A stretch of 64,000 nt of DNA. Origin: Desulfosarcina alkanivorans (GTDB taxonomy: Bacteria > Desulfobacterota > Desulfobacteria > Desulfobacterales > Desulfosarcinaceae). The position numbers and the translations under genes were made by a program. Shown here in pieces: positions 1 to 8,681 of the stretch. Below the pieces are notes generated by a model. That model ran no database searches. It was not told where the DNA came from and worked only from the letters and a program-made list of their open reading frames with translations. The stretch covers positions 5,828,001-5,892,000 of the forward strand of contig NZ_AP021874.1 of NCBI RefSeq assembly GCF_009688945.1. The letters run 5' to 3'. Position 1 is the first letter of the stretch. Each line of letters begins with the position of its first letter.

Positions 1-306
1 GTCATCATGGCCGGCATCCGGGAGGAACTGGAGTTGTGCGATGTCCCCAAACCGTTTCGCGGTGCCGCCATCACGCTGATTGTGGGGGGCATCCTGGCCA
101 TGGCGTTCATGGGATTCACCGGGGTCGATTCGGGACTCCGGAAGGCCATGACCGCCCAGCCTGCGGTGGCGGAAACGACCACGACCGTGCCGGTAGAGAC
201 CTCCCCGCAATTAAAGTCACGCATGCAACCATTGGACGCTCAACCGTCCTCAACACCGGCTGAAGACGCTGCCTCTATACGAATGGAGGGATCATGGGTT
301 GGGTAA
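1..306 (+). CDS. rnfA: RnfA, C-terminal part (cut by window start)
   Basis: C-terminal end of an integral membrane subunit of the Rnf complex, which couples ferredoxin:NAD+ electron transfer to ion pumping. The reading frame is open from base 1. The visible MAGIREELELCDVPKPF segment followed by a hydrophobic helix (ITLIVGGILAMAFMGF) matches the end of RnfA, and the next gene is rnfB, the usual order. Odd: RnfA normally ends soon after that last helix, whereas here about 58 further residues rich in Ala, Pro, Thr and Glu follow before the stop. The gene overlaps rnfB by 13 bp, suggesting translational coupling. The family is clear from sequence plus context; the tail is unexplained. Confidence 0.8.
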   Translation, partial: VIMAGIREELELCDVPKPFRGAAITLIVGGILAMAFMGFTGVDSGLRKAMTAQPAVAETTTTVPVETSPQLKSRMQPLDAQPSSTPAEDAASIRMEGSWVG

Positions 307-1205
307 CTATCGGACTGGCCGCCGCCACCATGCTCGGCATGGCGCTGGTGCTGTCATTCGTATTGGGATGGGCCAACCGGGCCTTTCATGTGGAAGTGGA
401 CCCGCGGGTAGATGCCGCCATCGACGTTCTTCCCGGTGCCAACTGTGGTGGCTGCGGCTACGTGGGCTGCGGTGAATATGCCGAATCGATCGTACTGGAA
501 GGCGCACCGGTGAACCTGTGCACCGTGGGCGGCAAAAGCTGCGCGGAGGCCCTGGCCGGGGTCATGGGAGTGGAGGTCGCCGCCAGTTATCCCTGGCGGC
601 CGGTGGTGCACTGCGGTGCCCATACGAGCGACCGGCTGGGAAGAAGCCCATACAAAGGTGAACAACGCTGCGGACCGGCCAACCTGGTGACCGATATCCA
701 GGGGTGCACTTACGGCTGCCTCGGCTTCGGCGACTGCACCCGGGCCTGTAATTTCGATGCCATCCATATTGAAGACGGACTGGCCCGTGTGGATTACGAG
801 CGCTGTGTGGGCTGCGGGGCCTGTGCCAAGGCCTGCCCCCGCAACATCATCACCATGGCGCCTTTCAAGAGCGACCGCATGCTGGTGGTGGAGTGCTCCA
901 ACCATGATGCCGGCAAGGATGTCAAGTCGGTGTGCAAGGTGGGCTGTGTCGGGTGCGGGGCCTGTGGACGGGCATGTGAGATGTTTACCCTGCAGGACAA
1001 CCTGTCGTGTCTCGATTACGACAACTATTCCCTGGAAAATCTGGAGGCCGGCCTGATCGCCGCCAAGAAGTGTCCCCGGAACCGGCTGGTTTTCGTCGGT
1101 ACGCCGTCGGATAAGGATATCCTGGCCGCTGCCAAGGAAGACCTGCCCGACATCGTCAAACCGGATTTCAAGACCACGGTCGATGATACGGAGTGGCGAG
1201 GGTAG
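294..1205 (+). CDS. rnfB: RnfB, Fe-S subunit of the Rnf complex
   Basis: Membrane-anchored ferredoxin-like subunit that probably takes electrons from reduced ferredoxin into the Rnf complex. One N-terminal helix (about residues 4-27) is followed by the RnfB-type 4Fe-4S domain (Cys51, Cys54, Cys59, CGGCGYVGCG) and several further cysteine clusters, including CVGCGACAKACP (from 171) and CVGCGACGRACE (from 218). The 303-residue length is normal for the long RnfB type. The start is supported by GGAGGG just upstream of the ATG and by the overlap with rnfA. It appears to be the last gene of the operon, because a strong terminator follows. Confidence 0.95.
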   Translation: MGWVTIGLAAATMLGMALVLSFVLGWANRAFHVEVDPRVDAAIDVLPGANCGGCGYVGCGEYAESIVLEGAPVNLCTVGGKSCAEALAGVMGVEVAASYPWRPVVHCGAHTSDRLGRSPYKGEQRCGPANLVTDIQGCTYGCLGFGDCTRACNFDAIHIEDGLARVDYERCVGCGACAKACPRNIITMAPFKSDRMLVVECSNHDAGKDVKSVCKVGCVGCGACGRACEMFTLQDNLSCLDYDNYSLENLEAGLIAAKKCPRNRLVFVGTPSDKDILAAAKEDLPDIVKPDFKTTVDDTEWRG

Positions 1206-1246
1206 TTTTCTATCGATTCATGAAATTCAAAAAATGCAGCATGAAG

Positions 1247-1285
1247 AGAGGCCTTCCTGATTTAACCGGAAGGCCTCTTCCATTT
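1247..1285. terminator. bidirectional terminator between rnfB and gdhA
   Basis: An 11-bp perfect stem, AGAGGCCTTCC (1247-1257) with GGAAGGCCTCT (1268-1278), lies between the convergent genes rnfB and gdhA. A short T-rich run follows on the plus strand, and A-rich sequence upstream would give U's on the minus strand. Confidence 0.75.
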
Positions 1286-1302
1286 GAACCCGCTTTCCCC
1301 TT

Positions 1303-2652
1303 TTACACGAGTCCCTGATCGAGCATGGCATTGACGACTTTAACGAATCCGGCAATGTTGGCGCCGATAAAATAGTTGCCCGGATCCCCATATTCCGCGG
1401 ATGCATCCAGACAGGTCTGGTGGATGCTTCGCATAATGATTTGGAGACGTTCGTCCACCTCTTCCCGGGGCCAGTTGAGCCGCATGCTGTTCTGGGCCAT
1501 TTCGAGGCCGGAAACGGCTACGCCGCCGGCGTTGGCGGCTTTTCCCGGGGCATAGAGTATTTTTTTGTCCAGGAACCGGTCGATGGCCCCCGGGGTGCAA
1601 GGCATATTGGCCCCCTCACAAACCAGTGACACGCCGTTTCGGATCAGGTTATCGGCATCTTTCCCGTTGATTTCGTTTTGGGTGGCGCTGGGGAAGGCGC
1701 AGTCGGCCGCATGGTCCCATAAGGGATTGTTTTCCAGGGTCGAATCCGCCTCGGTATAGACCGCTGCCGAGTATTTATCGATGTATTCGCTGATTCGACC
1801 CCGCCTCAGGTTCTTGAGGCGTTTGACGTAATCCAGTTTGCCCCTGTCGATGCCGCTCTCATCGAAAATATAACCGGAAGAGTCCGAAAGGGTGACCACC
1901 TTGCCGCCCAGATCGATTATTTTTTCAACGGTATATTGGGCCACGTTGCCGGAACCCGAAACCAGGCAGGTCTTGCCCTCGAGGCTGTCATCTCGTGTGG
2001 CCAGCATTTCCGACGCGAAATAAACGGCGCCGTAGCCGGTCGCTTCAGGCCGGATCAAGCTGCCACCCCATCCCAGACTTTTCCCGGTGAGGACGCCGGT
2101 AAACTCGTTGCGCAGTTTTTTATACATGCCGAAGAGAAAGCCGATCTCCCTGGCACCTACGCCGATATCTCCGGCCGGCACGTCGGTATTGGGACCGATG
2201 TGGCGGAACAGTTCCGCCATGAAGCCCTGGCAGAAGCGCATGACCTCATTGTCCGACTTGCCTTTGGGGTCGAAATCGGACCCCCCTTTTCCCCCGCCCA
2301 TGGACAGGGTGGTCAGCGCATTCTTGAACACCTGTTCAAAGGCCAGGAACTTGAGGATACTCAAGTTGACCGAGGGATGGAAACGTAGTCCGCCCTTATA
2401 GGGGCCGATAGCACTGTTCATTTCGATTCTATAACCCCGGTTGACATGGGTTTTCCCCTGATCATCCATCCATGGCACCCGGAACATGATGACGCGCTCG
2501 GGTTCCGTGATTCTTTCGAGAACGGCACTGTGCCGGTACTCGGGGTTTCTGTCCAGAACCGGCTTAACCGACTCTATGACTTCGTGTACGGCCTGTTGGA
2601 ATTCCTTCTCGGCAGGATCCCTGGCTTCAATTGATTTCAGGATGTCGGGCAT
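1303..2652 (-). CDS. gdhA: glutamate dehydrogenase (NADP-type)
   Basis: Catalyses the reversible reductive amination of 2-oxoglutarate with ammonium. The 449-residue length is that of the hexameric bacterial NADP enzyme. Visible family signatures are YKGGLRFHPSV, the catalytic lysine region SMGGGKGGSDFDP, PAGDIGVGAREIG and the Rossmann segment VSGSGNVAQYT. The start has an excellent AAGGAGG eight bases upstream of the ATG. It sits near split glutamate synthase genes, giving both ammonium assimilation routes within 9 kb. No leader element was seen. Coenzyme preference is inferred from family length, not shown by the sequence. Confidence 0.95.
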   Translation of the reverse strand: MPDILKSIEARDPAEKEFQQAVHEVIESVKPVLDRNPEYRHSAVLERITEPERVIMFRVPWMDDQGKTHVNRGYRIEMNSAIGPYKGGLRFHPSVNLSILKFLAFEQVFKNALTTLSMGGGKGGSDFDPKGKSDNEVMRFCQGFMAELFRHIGPNTDVPAGDIGVGAREIGFLFGMYKKLRNEFTGVLTGKSLGWGGSLIRPEATGYGAVYFASEMLATRDDSLEGKTCLVSGSGNVAQYTVEKIIDLGGKVVTLSDSSGYIFDESGIDRGKLDYVKRLKNLRRGRISEYIDKYSAAVYTEADSTLENNPLWDHAADCAFPSATQNEINGKDADNLIRNGVSLVCEGANMPCTPGAIDRFLDKKILYAPGKAANAGGVAVSGLEMAQNSMRLNWPREEVDERLQIIMRSIHQTCLDASAEYGDPGNYFIGANIAGFVKVVNAMLDQGLV

Positions 2653-2832
2653 AATGGCCTCCTTTTTAAAAAGATGATGAATGGTGATGCATACGAATTT
2701 CGTTCAGGCGCATTGCTTGTTGAAACATGAAACTGAAAATTTCCGCCGCAATGTCGATGGCGGGCATTGACCCGGGCAGAAGCGGATTCAGGGAGCCCGG
2801 GACCCGTTGCAGGAAAACACCGGCATCGCGTT

Positions 2833-5802
2833 TCAGTCGGGTTTGATCATGACGCACCGGGATGTCCGTCCGTCGATTTTTATGGTCATGGGATGGTCTA
2901 ATCGAACATGTCGCACAAAGGCCATCTCCCGAACCACCGGGAGACGGTCGAGCCAGCGCCAGTCCAGGAAATCGTTCGAGCCTTCGGTGACCGTGACGTA
3001 AAAAATCCCTTGTGACGTGATATTCTGGAAAAAGTGAGATCCCTGGGACGGGTCGGCCTTCAACTTGTCATTTCTCAGCTCGATGATCGCGCCCACCCCT
3101 GAAATGTGCTGCCAGTGAACCGGAATGCCCAGCCAGCGGTCGGACGATCCCCATCGGCCGGGGCCCGCAAGCAGGTATCGGCGGTCCGATTTGACCAGGG
3201 GCGTGTTCATCTGTCCGATTTCTTCTGCGATCTGAACCGTCGCATCGGGTTTGAACCTATCCGGCTGGACATAGATAATATCGGTAATTTCCTCACTTTT
3301 TCCATTTCCGAGGGACTGGCGGGAAACGCAGAAGGCCTTGCGGGCCTCGTCGGCGTCGATCTGGACTTCGAAACGGTCGCCACCGGCCACCATGGGCCGG
3401 ATCTGAAGGAAGTTGAAATCCCCCTTTTTCGAGTCATGGGTACCCAGGTTGACGGAAAACTCGATCTCCACGGGGCATCCCATTCCCTTTCTCCCCAGTT
3501 CCTGTATGTCCATAAGCAGCTCTGGCAAAGGGAACGAACCATATTTGAGTACCTGGGCAAATGTAAGGACCTTCAGGCCATTGACGGTGCTCGTATCCCG
3601 GATACGGTGTTCATCGGGGACATAGGTGCTGGCCAGCGACAAAACGGGGTACTCTTTCCGGGCATCGTCGATATCCCTTTTCTCCAGGTTGCAGTGGTGT
3701 TCGAAGTTCAGCGCTTGCGGATAGTTTCTGACGCGCAGGGCATAAAAATGACGCTGGGAATTTTTCAGCATGTCTTCGACCAGCGAAAACTGGGGTAAAA
3801 TGGTTGGATATCGAGAGGAAAAACGCAGGGTCTTTTCACCTTCGACCACGGTTTTCCCGAGACCCAGGGCAACGTGGGTGATTCCTTCTTCCGGTTTCAT
3901 GGGGCCGATGGGATAAAAATTGTGAGATTGAGCCACACCTGAGATGGCCGGGTAAAAAAAGTCCCCATGGGTGCCGCCGGCCAGCTCCTGGATGATTACG
4001 GCCATGGCTTCTTCCTGGGGGTTGTTGCAGGTGGCCCTGGAAAATGCCCTGGGACCCTCGTAATAGGTGGATGCATAGACCCGTTTCACTGCCGTCATCA
4101 GATGTTTGAGCCGTATATTGAATGAGGCATGATTGTTGGGGATCATATAGGTTTCATACAGTCCGGCATACGGCTGGAATTGGGCATCCTCCAGCAGGCT
4201 GGACGAACGGATCGAAAGGGGGTAGTGAACCTGGGCCAGATAGGCTTTCAGGTCGTCGACGAGCCAATCCGGCAAGTGGCCGTTGAGAAAGTGCTTCTTT
4301 ATGGTTTCGTCGGAGATCGACTTGCCGGCCAGTTCTTTCAGGTTGTTCAATTGAATGAACGCTTCGAACGCGTCCGTACTGATGACCAGCGTCTGGGGGA
4401 TCCTGATGGTGACGTCGGGATATTTTTCGAAAATACCCATGTTCTGCTGCAACAGCGCTGCCATGAAGGCCAGCCCCCGGGCTTTCCCGCCTAACGATCC
4501 GTGGCCGATTTTAACGAAGTCCATTATTTCTGCGTCGAAATATTTTTTATTGAATTTGGCGACGACCCCCTTCTGCTGCCATTTTCGCATCTCGTTAATG
4601 CCTGCGATGATATAGTTTCGCAAAGACTCCGTATCCGTGAAGTCACTGGCCCTGACTTCCTTGAATTTGGATGCCAGCGCAATTTCGGATCGCCCCATGA
4701 TCCAATTGGAAAAATGGTTTTGCCTGGCATGAAACCACAGGGATTCATCGGGTATGTCGGGCAATCGGGCCTGGACGGATTGAAGATCTGCGGCTCTGGC
4801 GACTTCCGTTCCATCGGGCATACGGAAAATGAAATCCCCGAAACCAAGGGGGCCCATAAAAAAATCGTGCAGTTCGGACAGCAGGTGGGGCGCATTCTTG
4901 TCGAGGAAAAGGGCCGGGATGCGAGTGGCCCGTTCCCGGTTGCCCGGTTCGGAACTGAGCAACAGCATCGGCAGGTCGGGTATTTCCTTTCTGATTCGGG
5001 AGAGGAGCAGGAAACCGGCGTTTTCGGTTAATTCGCCATCTTTGGGGATTCGGGTATCCGAGATGATACCCAGAAGGTACGACTGGTAGCGGGTACAGAG
5101 CGTCAGGGCATCTTCGTAGGTGTTGGCCAAAAGGATCTTCGGCCTGGAGCGCATCCGCAACAGCCGGTGCTCTTCATTCAGGCCGACGCCGAGGACGGTC
5201 TGGGTCTGCCTTACAATTTCCTTGTAGATCAGGGGCAAAAACGAGGAGTAGTAAACCGGGGAGTCCTCCACCAGGATCAATACACGAACCCTGGCATTCG
5301 AGGTGTCGTTGGATACATTCAGATGATCTTCCGTGTTTTTGACCAGCGCCAGAAGCAGATCCGAGTTGCCCGACCATATGAAGATCTTGTCGATGCCGCT
5401 GCAATCCCTGTTTTCAGGCAGGGGAAAAACCCCCCGGGGGGTGTGGCTCAGCAGAATGACGGGGAGGTCGGGATTGGCAGTTTTAACCTGCAGCGACAGG
5501 GAAAAGGCATCCATTTCCTCTAAATGGGGTGTCGTAATGACCAGGTCAATGGTCTTTTGACCGAGAATCGAAAGGGCTTCCAGGGCCGATGCGGTCCGGG
5601 TGACCCGGGGGGGGTGACTTAAGTTCAAGCCGCTGTATTCATTGATTATGCGGGAAGCTAGGCTGCCATCCTCCTCCATAATGAAGGCATCGTAGGGACT
5701 CGACACCAAAAGGATTTCCTTGATCTTGATGGGCATCATTTCGTGGAACATCTTGAAATGAGAGTAAAATTCCCGGGGGATAGCACTTTCCGAAGCAATC
5801 AT
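2833..5802 (-). CDS. receiver-like/PEP-pyruvate-binding domain protein
   Basis: A 989-residue protein whose second half (about 430-790) is the ATP-grasp PEP/pyruvate-binding domain of PEP synthase: GHGSLGGKARGLAFM, the SIRSSSLLEDAQFQPYAG loop, and a final FLQIRPMVAGG. The N-terminal 300 residues look like two response-regulator-like folds (hydrophobic strands at LVITTPHLEEMD and LLGIISDTRIP). The swivelling phosphohistidine domain and the PEP-binding barrel of a true PEP synthase are absent, so it is unlikely to make PEP by itself. Proteins of this layout are frequent in Desulfobacterota and Bacteroidetes and are uncharacterised as far as I know. An in-frame ATG at 5820 is an alternative start; no strong RBS separates them. 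Confidence 0.8.
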   Translation of the reverse strand: MIASESAIPREFYSHFKMFHEMMPIKIKEILLVSSPYDAFIMEEDGSLASRIINEYSGLNLSHPPRVTRTASALEALSILGQKTIDLVITTPHLEEMDAFSLSLQVKTANPDLPVILLSHTPRGVFPLPENRDCSGIDKIFIWSGNSDLLLALVKNTEDHLNVSNDTSNARVRVLILVEDSPVYYSSFLPLIYKEIVRQTQTVLGVGLNEEHRLLRMRSRPKILLANTYEDALTLCTRYQSYLLGIISDTRIPKDGELTENAGFLLLSRIRKEIPDLPMLLLSSEPGNRERATRIPALFLDKNAPHLLSELHDFFMGPLGFGDFIFRMPDGTEVARAADLQSVQARLPDIPDESLWFHARQNHFSNWIMGRSEIALASKFKEVRASDFTDTESLRNYIIAGINEMRKWQQKGVVAKFNKKYFDAEIMDFVKIGHGSLGGKARGLAFMAALLQQNMGIFEKYPDVTIRIPQTLVISTDAFEAFIQLNNLKELAGKSISDETIKKHFLNGHLPDWLVDDLKAYLAQVHYPLSIRSSSLLEDAQFQPYAGLYETYMIPNNHASFNIRLKHLMTAVKRVYASTYYEGPRAFSRATCNNPQEEAMAVIIQELAGGTHGDFFYPAISGVAQSHNFYPIGPMKPEEGITHVALGLGKTVVEGEKTLRFSSRYPTILPQFSLVEDMLKNSQRHFYALRVRNYPQALNFEHHCNLEKRDIDDARKEYPVLSLASTYVPDEHRIRDTSTVNGLKVLTFAQVLKYGSFPLPELLMDIQELGRKGMGCPVEIEFSVNLGTHDSKKGDFNFLQIRPMVAGGDRFEVQIDADEARKAFCVSRQSLGNGKSEEITDIIYVQPDRFKPDATVQIAEEIGQMNTPLVKSDRRYLLAGPGRWGSSDRWLGIPVHWQHISGVGAIIELRNDKLKADPSQGSHFFQNITSQGIFYVTVTEGSNDFLDWRWLDRLPVVREMAFVRHVRLDHPMTIKIDGRTSRCVMIKPD

Positions 5803-5936
5803 GTCGGCCTCGTCACCATGGGTTGTTTGGCTTTTGCAGGTTTCCTCGCCCGCAAACGGGTAAAACGACGCAGAATGATTGTATAACTGATACTAAAAAA
5901 ATAAGCAAAATATGGGTGATGCTAACCATATGGAAA

Positions 5937-5960
5937 GGGGCGGTAATACCGCCCCCCGCG
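5937..5960 (-). terminator. hairpin downstream of gltB2-like gene
   Basis: GGGGCGG-5-CCGCCCC hairpin (5937-5955) lies just after the stop of the glutamate synthase gene on the minus strand and is followed by a short T run when read in that direction. It probably ends the glutamate synthase transcript before the PEP-binding gene. Confidence 0.5.
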
Positions 5961-5992
5961 TTAATTCATCCGAACATCCGGCCAGAGGTCCA

Positions 5993-7576
5993 TCAGGCGT
6001 CTATGATCTGTAAGGCCTCTTCCCTGTAAGCATTCATGACGTAGGGGATCCGGGTCACATTTTCGCATTCTTCGGTCAGCGAGAAGATATCTTTTCTGGA
6101 AATATATTCCACTTTCCAGTTTCTGGAACCGGCCATGATCTGCTGCAGGCCGACCTTAATTTTGTCCACCGCACTGAATATGCCGACCGCCCCAAGCGGA
6201 AGGTTGTCGGCTTCAGACCCGTATTTTTCCTTAAGCACCTCATAGTTCATAAAGATTTCTTCCTTGGTCGATCCGAATTTGGATACCGTCGACGGAAGGC
6301 CGCCCTGTTCGCCCCTCAACCATTTCTCGGTGTTTTTTCCCACCATCCCCGGGATCATCAACGCACGCCCCATACAGACGGCTTTGCAATAGGGGGCGCC
6401 GAGGGCCAGTGCCTTGAAAACGTGATCTTCTGATGAAAATCCGCCGGCAAAGGCGATGTCCGGTACCGGCCGTCCCTGCTTGGCCAGGCGGTCGCACATT
6501 TCGTAGGCCATGGAATGCAGGTAGATCGCCGGAACGCCCCATTCACACATCATTCTCCAGGGACTCATGCCCGTTCCTCCCGGGGCGCCGTCAATGGTGA
6601 GCAGGTCGATTTTGGCATCACTGGACCAACGGATGGCCATGGCCAGTTCCCGCATGGGATAGGCACCGGTTTTCAAGGTGATCCGTTTGGCGCCGAGTTT
6701 CCGCAACCGATCGACCTCGTCCATGAATCCTTGCTGGTCAATGAATCCCAGGCGGGAATGGCGTTCGAACTGTTTCAGGGGTCCGGCCTTGAAAGCCGCC
6801 TGGAAGGCAGGGACCTCGGGGTCCGGAGTGACGATATAACCCCGTTTTTTGAGTTCAATGGCCCTTTCCAGCGAGTTGACCTTGATTTCACCGCCGATGC
6901 ACTTGGCCCCCTGGCCCCATTTCAACTCAATGGTTTCGACCCCCAGTTTCTCGATGACATACTCCGCCACGCCGTTGCGGGTGTCCTCCACGTTCATCTG
7001 GACAAGAATGTCGCCGTAGCCCTCATGATACCGGCGGTATTCTTTGACCCGGCGGTCCATTTCAGGTGATTTGGCCACTTTTCCATTGCCGTTGAATTCG
7101 AGTCCCGGATCAATGCCGCATACGTTTTCCCCGCATACCAGGGTAATGCCGCTGATGGCCGCCCCAATTGCAAAATGCTCCCAGTTCTTACGGGCGATAT
7201 CCGTGCTGCCCAAGGCTCCCGTGAAGATCGGCACCTTCATCTTTACCTTGCTGTCGACGCCGAAGGCGGTCTCGGTATCCACGTTGGGGAAGGTGGCGGC
7301 GTCCGGGTTGGGGTCGATTCCATTGGCGCCCATCGCATATCCGTTGATATTCAGGTGAGAATAGTCAACGGGATAGTCCTTGTCCGCACCAGCGGTAATG
7401 CTGCCGAAAGGCTGGGGGTAGAGGAGTTCCCTGCCCCTGAAGGTTGCGCGAAACAGATCGCAATTGCCTTTGCACCCATCGATGCATCGGCTGCACAGCC
7501 CGGACTGGGGGGCGACGTTGCGGGAACGGTTTTTGGTTTCAAGGGCTTCGTTTGCATTGGGTCTTTGAAGATTCAT
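5993..7576 (-). CDS. glutamate synthase, FMN/synthase-domain protein (GltB2-type)
   Basis: Stand-alone synthase half of glutamate synthase, transferring ammonia onto 2-oxoglutarate on an FMN-containing TIM barrel, probably with ferredoxin as reductant. An N-terminal cysteine cluster (CSRCIDGCKGNCDLF) precedes the barrel; visible family stretches are IELKWGQGAKCIGGEIK, TLKTGAYPMREL and DGAPGGTGMSPW. The start at 7576 (MNLQRPN) is chosen for an AGGTGAGG site about ten bases upstream; a longer in-frame start at 7618 lacks one. The glutaminase half is encoded separately at 8766-9893. Expression appears controlled by transcription antitermination in its leader (7646-7784), which would use the GAF-ANTAR protein encoded just upstream. 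Confidence 0.9.
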   Translation of the reverse strand: MNLQRPNANEALETKNRSRNVAPQSGLCSRCIDGCKGNCDLFRATFRGRELLYPQPFGSITAGADKDYPVDYSHLNINGYAMGANGIDPNPDAATFPNVDTETAFGVDSKVKMKVPIFTGALGSTDIARKNWEHFAIGAAISGITLVCGENVCGIDPGLEFNGNGKVAKSPEMDRRVKEYRRYHEGYGDILVQMNVEDTRNGVAEYVIEKLGVETIELKWGQGAKCIGGEIKVNSLERAIELKKRGYIVTPDPEVPAFQAAFKAGPLKQFERHSRLGFIDQQGFMDEVDRLRKLGAKRITLKTGAYPMRELAMAIRWSSDAKIDLLTIDGAPGGTGMSPWRMMCEWGVPAIYLHSMAYEMCDRLAKQGRPVPDIAFAGGFSSEDHVFKALALGAPYCKAVCMGRALMIPGMVGKNTEKWLRGEQGGLPSTVSKFGSTKEEIFMNYEVLKEKYGSEADNLPLGAVGIFSAVDKIKVGLQQIMAGSRNWKVEYISRKDIFSLTEECENVTRIPYVMNAYREEALQIIDA

Positions 7577-7645
7577 GATTGTTTTCCTCACCTGTTGAAT
7601 GTTGAGCCGTGATGCCATCCGTTCGATCCACCTTCATGCGTTCAC

Positions 7646-7686
7646 CAAAAAAAAGGCGACCACTCCCTTTCGGGGGACGGTCGCCT
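7646..7686 (-). terminator. second intrinsic terminator in the gltB2 leader
   Basis: On the minus strand AGGCGACC (7686-7679) pairs with GGTCGCCT (7661-7654), with an inner CCC/GGG stem, followed by a run of T's. It lies about 80 bases before the gltB2-like ATG, so it must be bypassed for expression. No second hexaloop pair was found overlapping it. Confidence 0.8.
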
Positions 7687-7698
7687 CGCCACAAACAC

Positions 7699-7742
7699 AA
7701 AAAGGCGCCTTCCCTCATTCGGGATATCAAACAGACGCCTTT
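7699..7742 (-). terminator. attenuator terminator overlapping the ANTAR P2 hairpin
   Basis: On the minus strand AAAGGCG (7742-7736) pairs with CGCCTTT (7707-7701), followed by T's. The 5' arm is also the loop plus first descending base of hairpin P2 (7728-7750), so terminator and P2 are mutually exclusive, as in known ANTAR-controlled leaders. Confidence 0.75.
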
Positions 7743-7784
7743 GTCGCTTGTCAGGCCGTTTCACACCTCGTTGTGGGAAACGGC
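7728..7784 (-). promoter_or_regulatory. ANTAR-type dual-hexaloop antiterminator RNA
   Basis: Two adjacent RNA hairpins read on the minus strand. P1 (7784-7755) is a 12-position stem with one C-U mismatch closing the hexaloop AACGAG. P2 (7750-7728) is an 8-bp stem with one bulged U closing the hexaloop AAAGGC. Both loops have A at position 1 and G at position 4, the known ANTAR recognition rule, and a 4-nt linker joins them. P2 overlaps the 5' arm of the downstream terminator. The gene immediately upstream encodes a GAF-ANTAR protein and the gene downstream is glutamate synthase. Structure is seen; binding is inferred. Confidence 0.82.
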
Positions 7785-7801
7785 TTTCAATTTATGAGTA
7801 A

Positions 7802-7830
7802 CCGATATCAGCACCAATGGTTAATGTCAA
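7802..7830 (-). promoter_or_regulatory. possible promoter of the gltB2 leader
   Basis: A perfect TTGACA (7830-7825, minus strand) lies 17 bp before TATCGG (7807-7802), placing a start just ahead of hairpin P1. The -10 is weak, so read-through from the ANTAR gene or an activated promoter is also possible. Confidence 0.4.
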
Positions 7831-7849
7831 GCGAGAAGTTTAGTATGAC

Positions 7850-8605
7850 TTATGTACTGTCTTTTTTCAAGGCGTGGGGAATGCTGGAGTAGTATCCCAG
7901 ATCTTCGGACAGCAAAATGGCTTCGGCGACCGCTCGCATGGATTTTCGACTGTCCATACTTCGCTTCTGGATCCATCGAAACGCGCTGTCGACATTCAGG
8001 CCCCGTCGGCGAATCAGAATTTCCTTGGCCCGTTCGATCAGCTTGCGTGTCTCCAATTCCTCCTGGATGACTTTGGTTTTGAGCATCAGCTCCGTGTTCA
8101 TGATGGCCAGCGCGGCCTGGTTGGACACCGCCGTCAAGAGGTTTATCTCGGTTCTGGTAAAGCTGTGCGGGACCGCCGTAAAGCAGTTGAGCACTCCGAT
8201 TATTTTCTCGTCCTTCAATTTAAGCGGCACACCGACCATGGAGGCCAACGCCAGTTTCCGGGCCATTTCCTTTTCTTTAAAGCGTTTGCTTCGAAGTACA
8301 TTTTTTATGGTGATGGGGCGTTTATTGGTAACCACATAGCCGACGACCCCCTCGTCTAAATTCAAGGAGCGGTCCTTAACGTATTCCGGGTCAATGGACT
8401 GGGTGGCCTTCAGCCTTATTTGGGGCGGCTTTGAATTTTCGTCGATGAGCCACAGGGAGCAGATCTCTACTCCGGTGACCTTGGCCGTGACCATGACGAT
8501 AAGCTTGAGCAAGTCTTCCAGAAACAATTCCGACGTAATGGCCCGGCTGATATCCGTCAGTGCCTTGATGTAACCATCGTAAGTGTCCTGGTCATTTTTT
8601 TTCAT
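7850..8605 (-). CDS. GAF-ANTAR transcription antiterminator
   Basis: A 251-residue protein with an N-terminal GAF sensor domain (about 20-170; VEICSLWLIDE, ASMVGVPLKLKDEKIIGVLNCF) followed by a short helix and an ANTAR RNA-binding domain (about 185-240; IERAKEILIRRRGLNVDSAF followed by IQKRSMDSRKSM). ANTAR proteins bind paired RNA hairpins with hexaloops and prevent transcription termination. Exactly such a pair lies directly downstream, before glutamate synthase, so this is probably its dedicated regulator. The GAF ligand cannot be read from the sequence; a nitrogen-status signal is the contextual guess. It is transcribed divergently from the glutaminase-domain gene. The start has no strong RBS. 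Confidence 0.9.
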   Translation of the reverse strand: MKKNDQDTYDGYIKALTDISRAITSELFLEDLLKLIVMVTAKVTGVEICSLWLIDENSKPPQIRLKATQSIDPEYVKDRSLNLDEGVVGYVVTNKRPITIKNVLRSKRFKEKEMARKLALASMVGVPLKLKDEKIIGVLNCFTAVPHSFTRTEINLLTAVSNQAALAIMNTELMLKTKVIQEELETRKLIERAKEILIRRRGLNVDSAFRWIQKRSMDSRKSMRAVAEAILLSEDLGYYSSIPHALKKDST

Positions 8606-8681
8606 GCATGAAGGGTATAATGCTGATATTGAATTTTCAATAATTTGTTTGGAGGGTTGGATTGCCGGTCATGCTTTCCGC

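Noticed and set aside
7698..7742. Inner hairpin with loop GAATGA as a third ANTAR hexaloop
   Set aside because: Its first loop base is G, not A, and it lies inside the terminator stem rather than competing with it.
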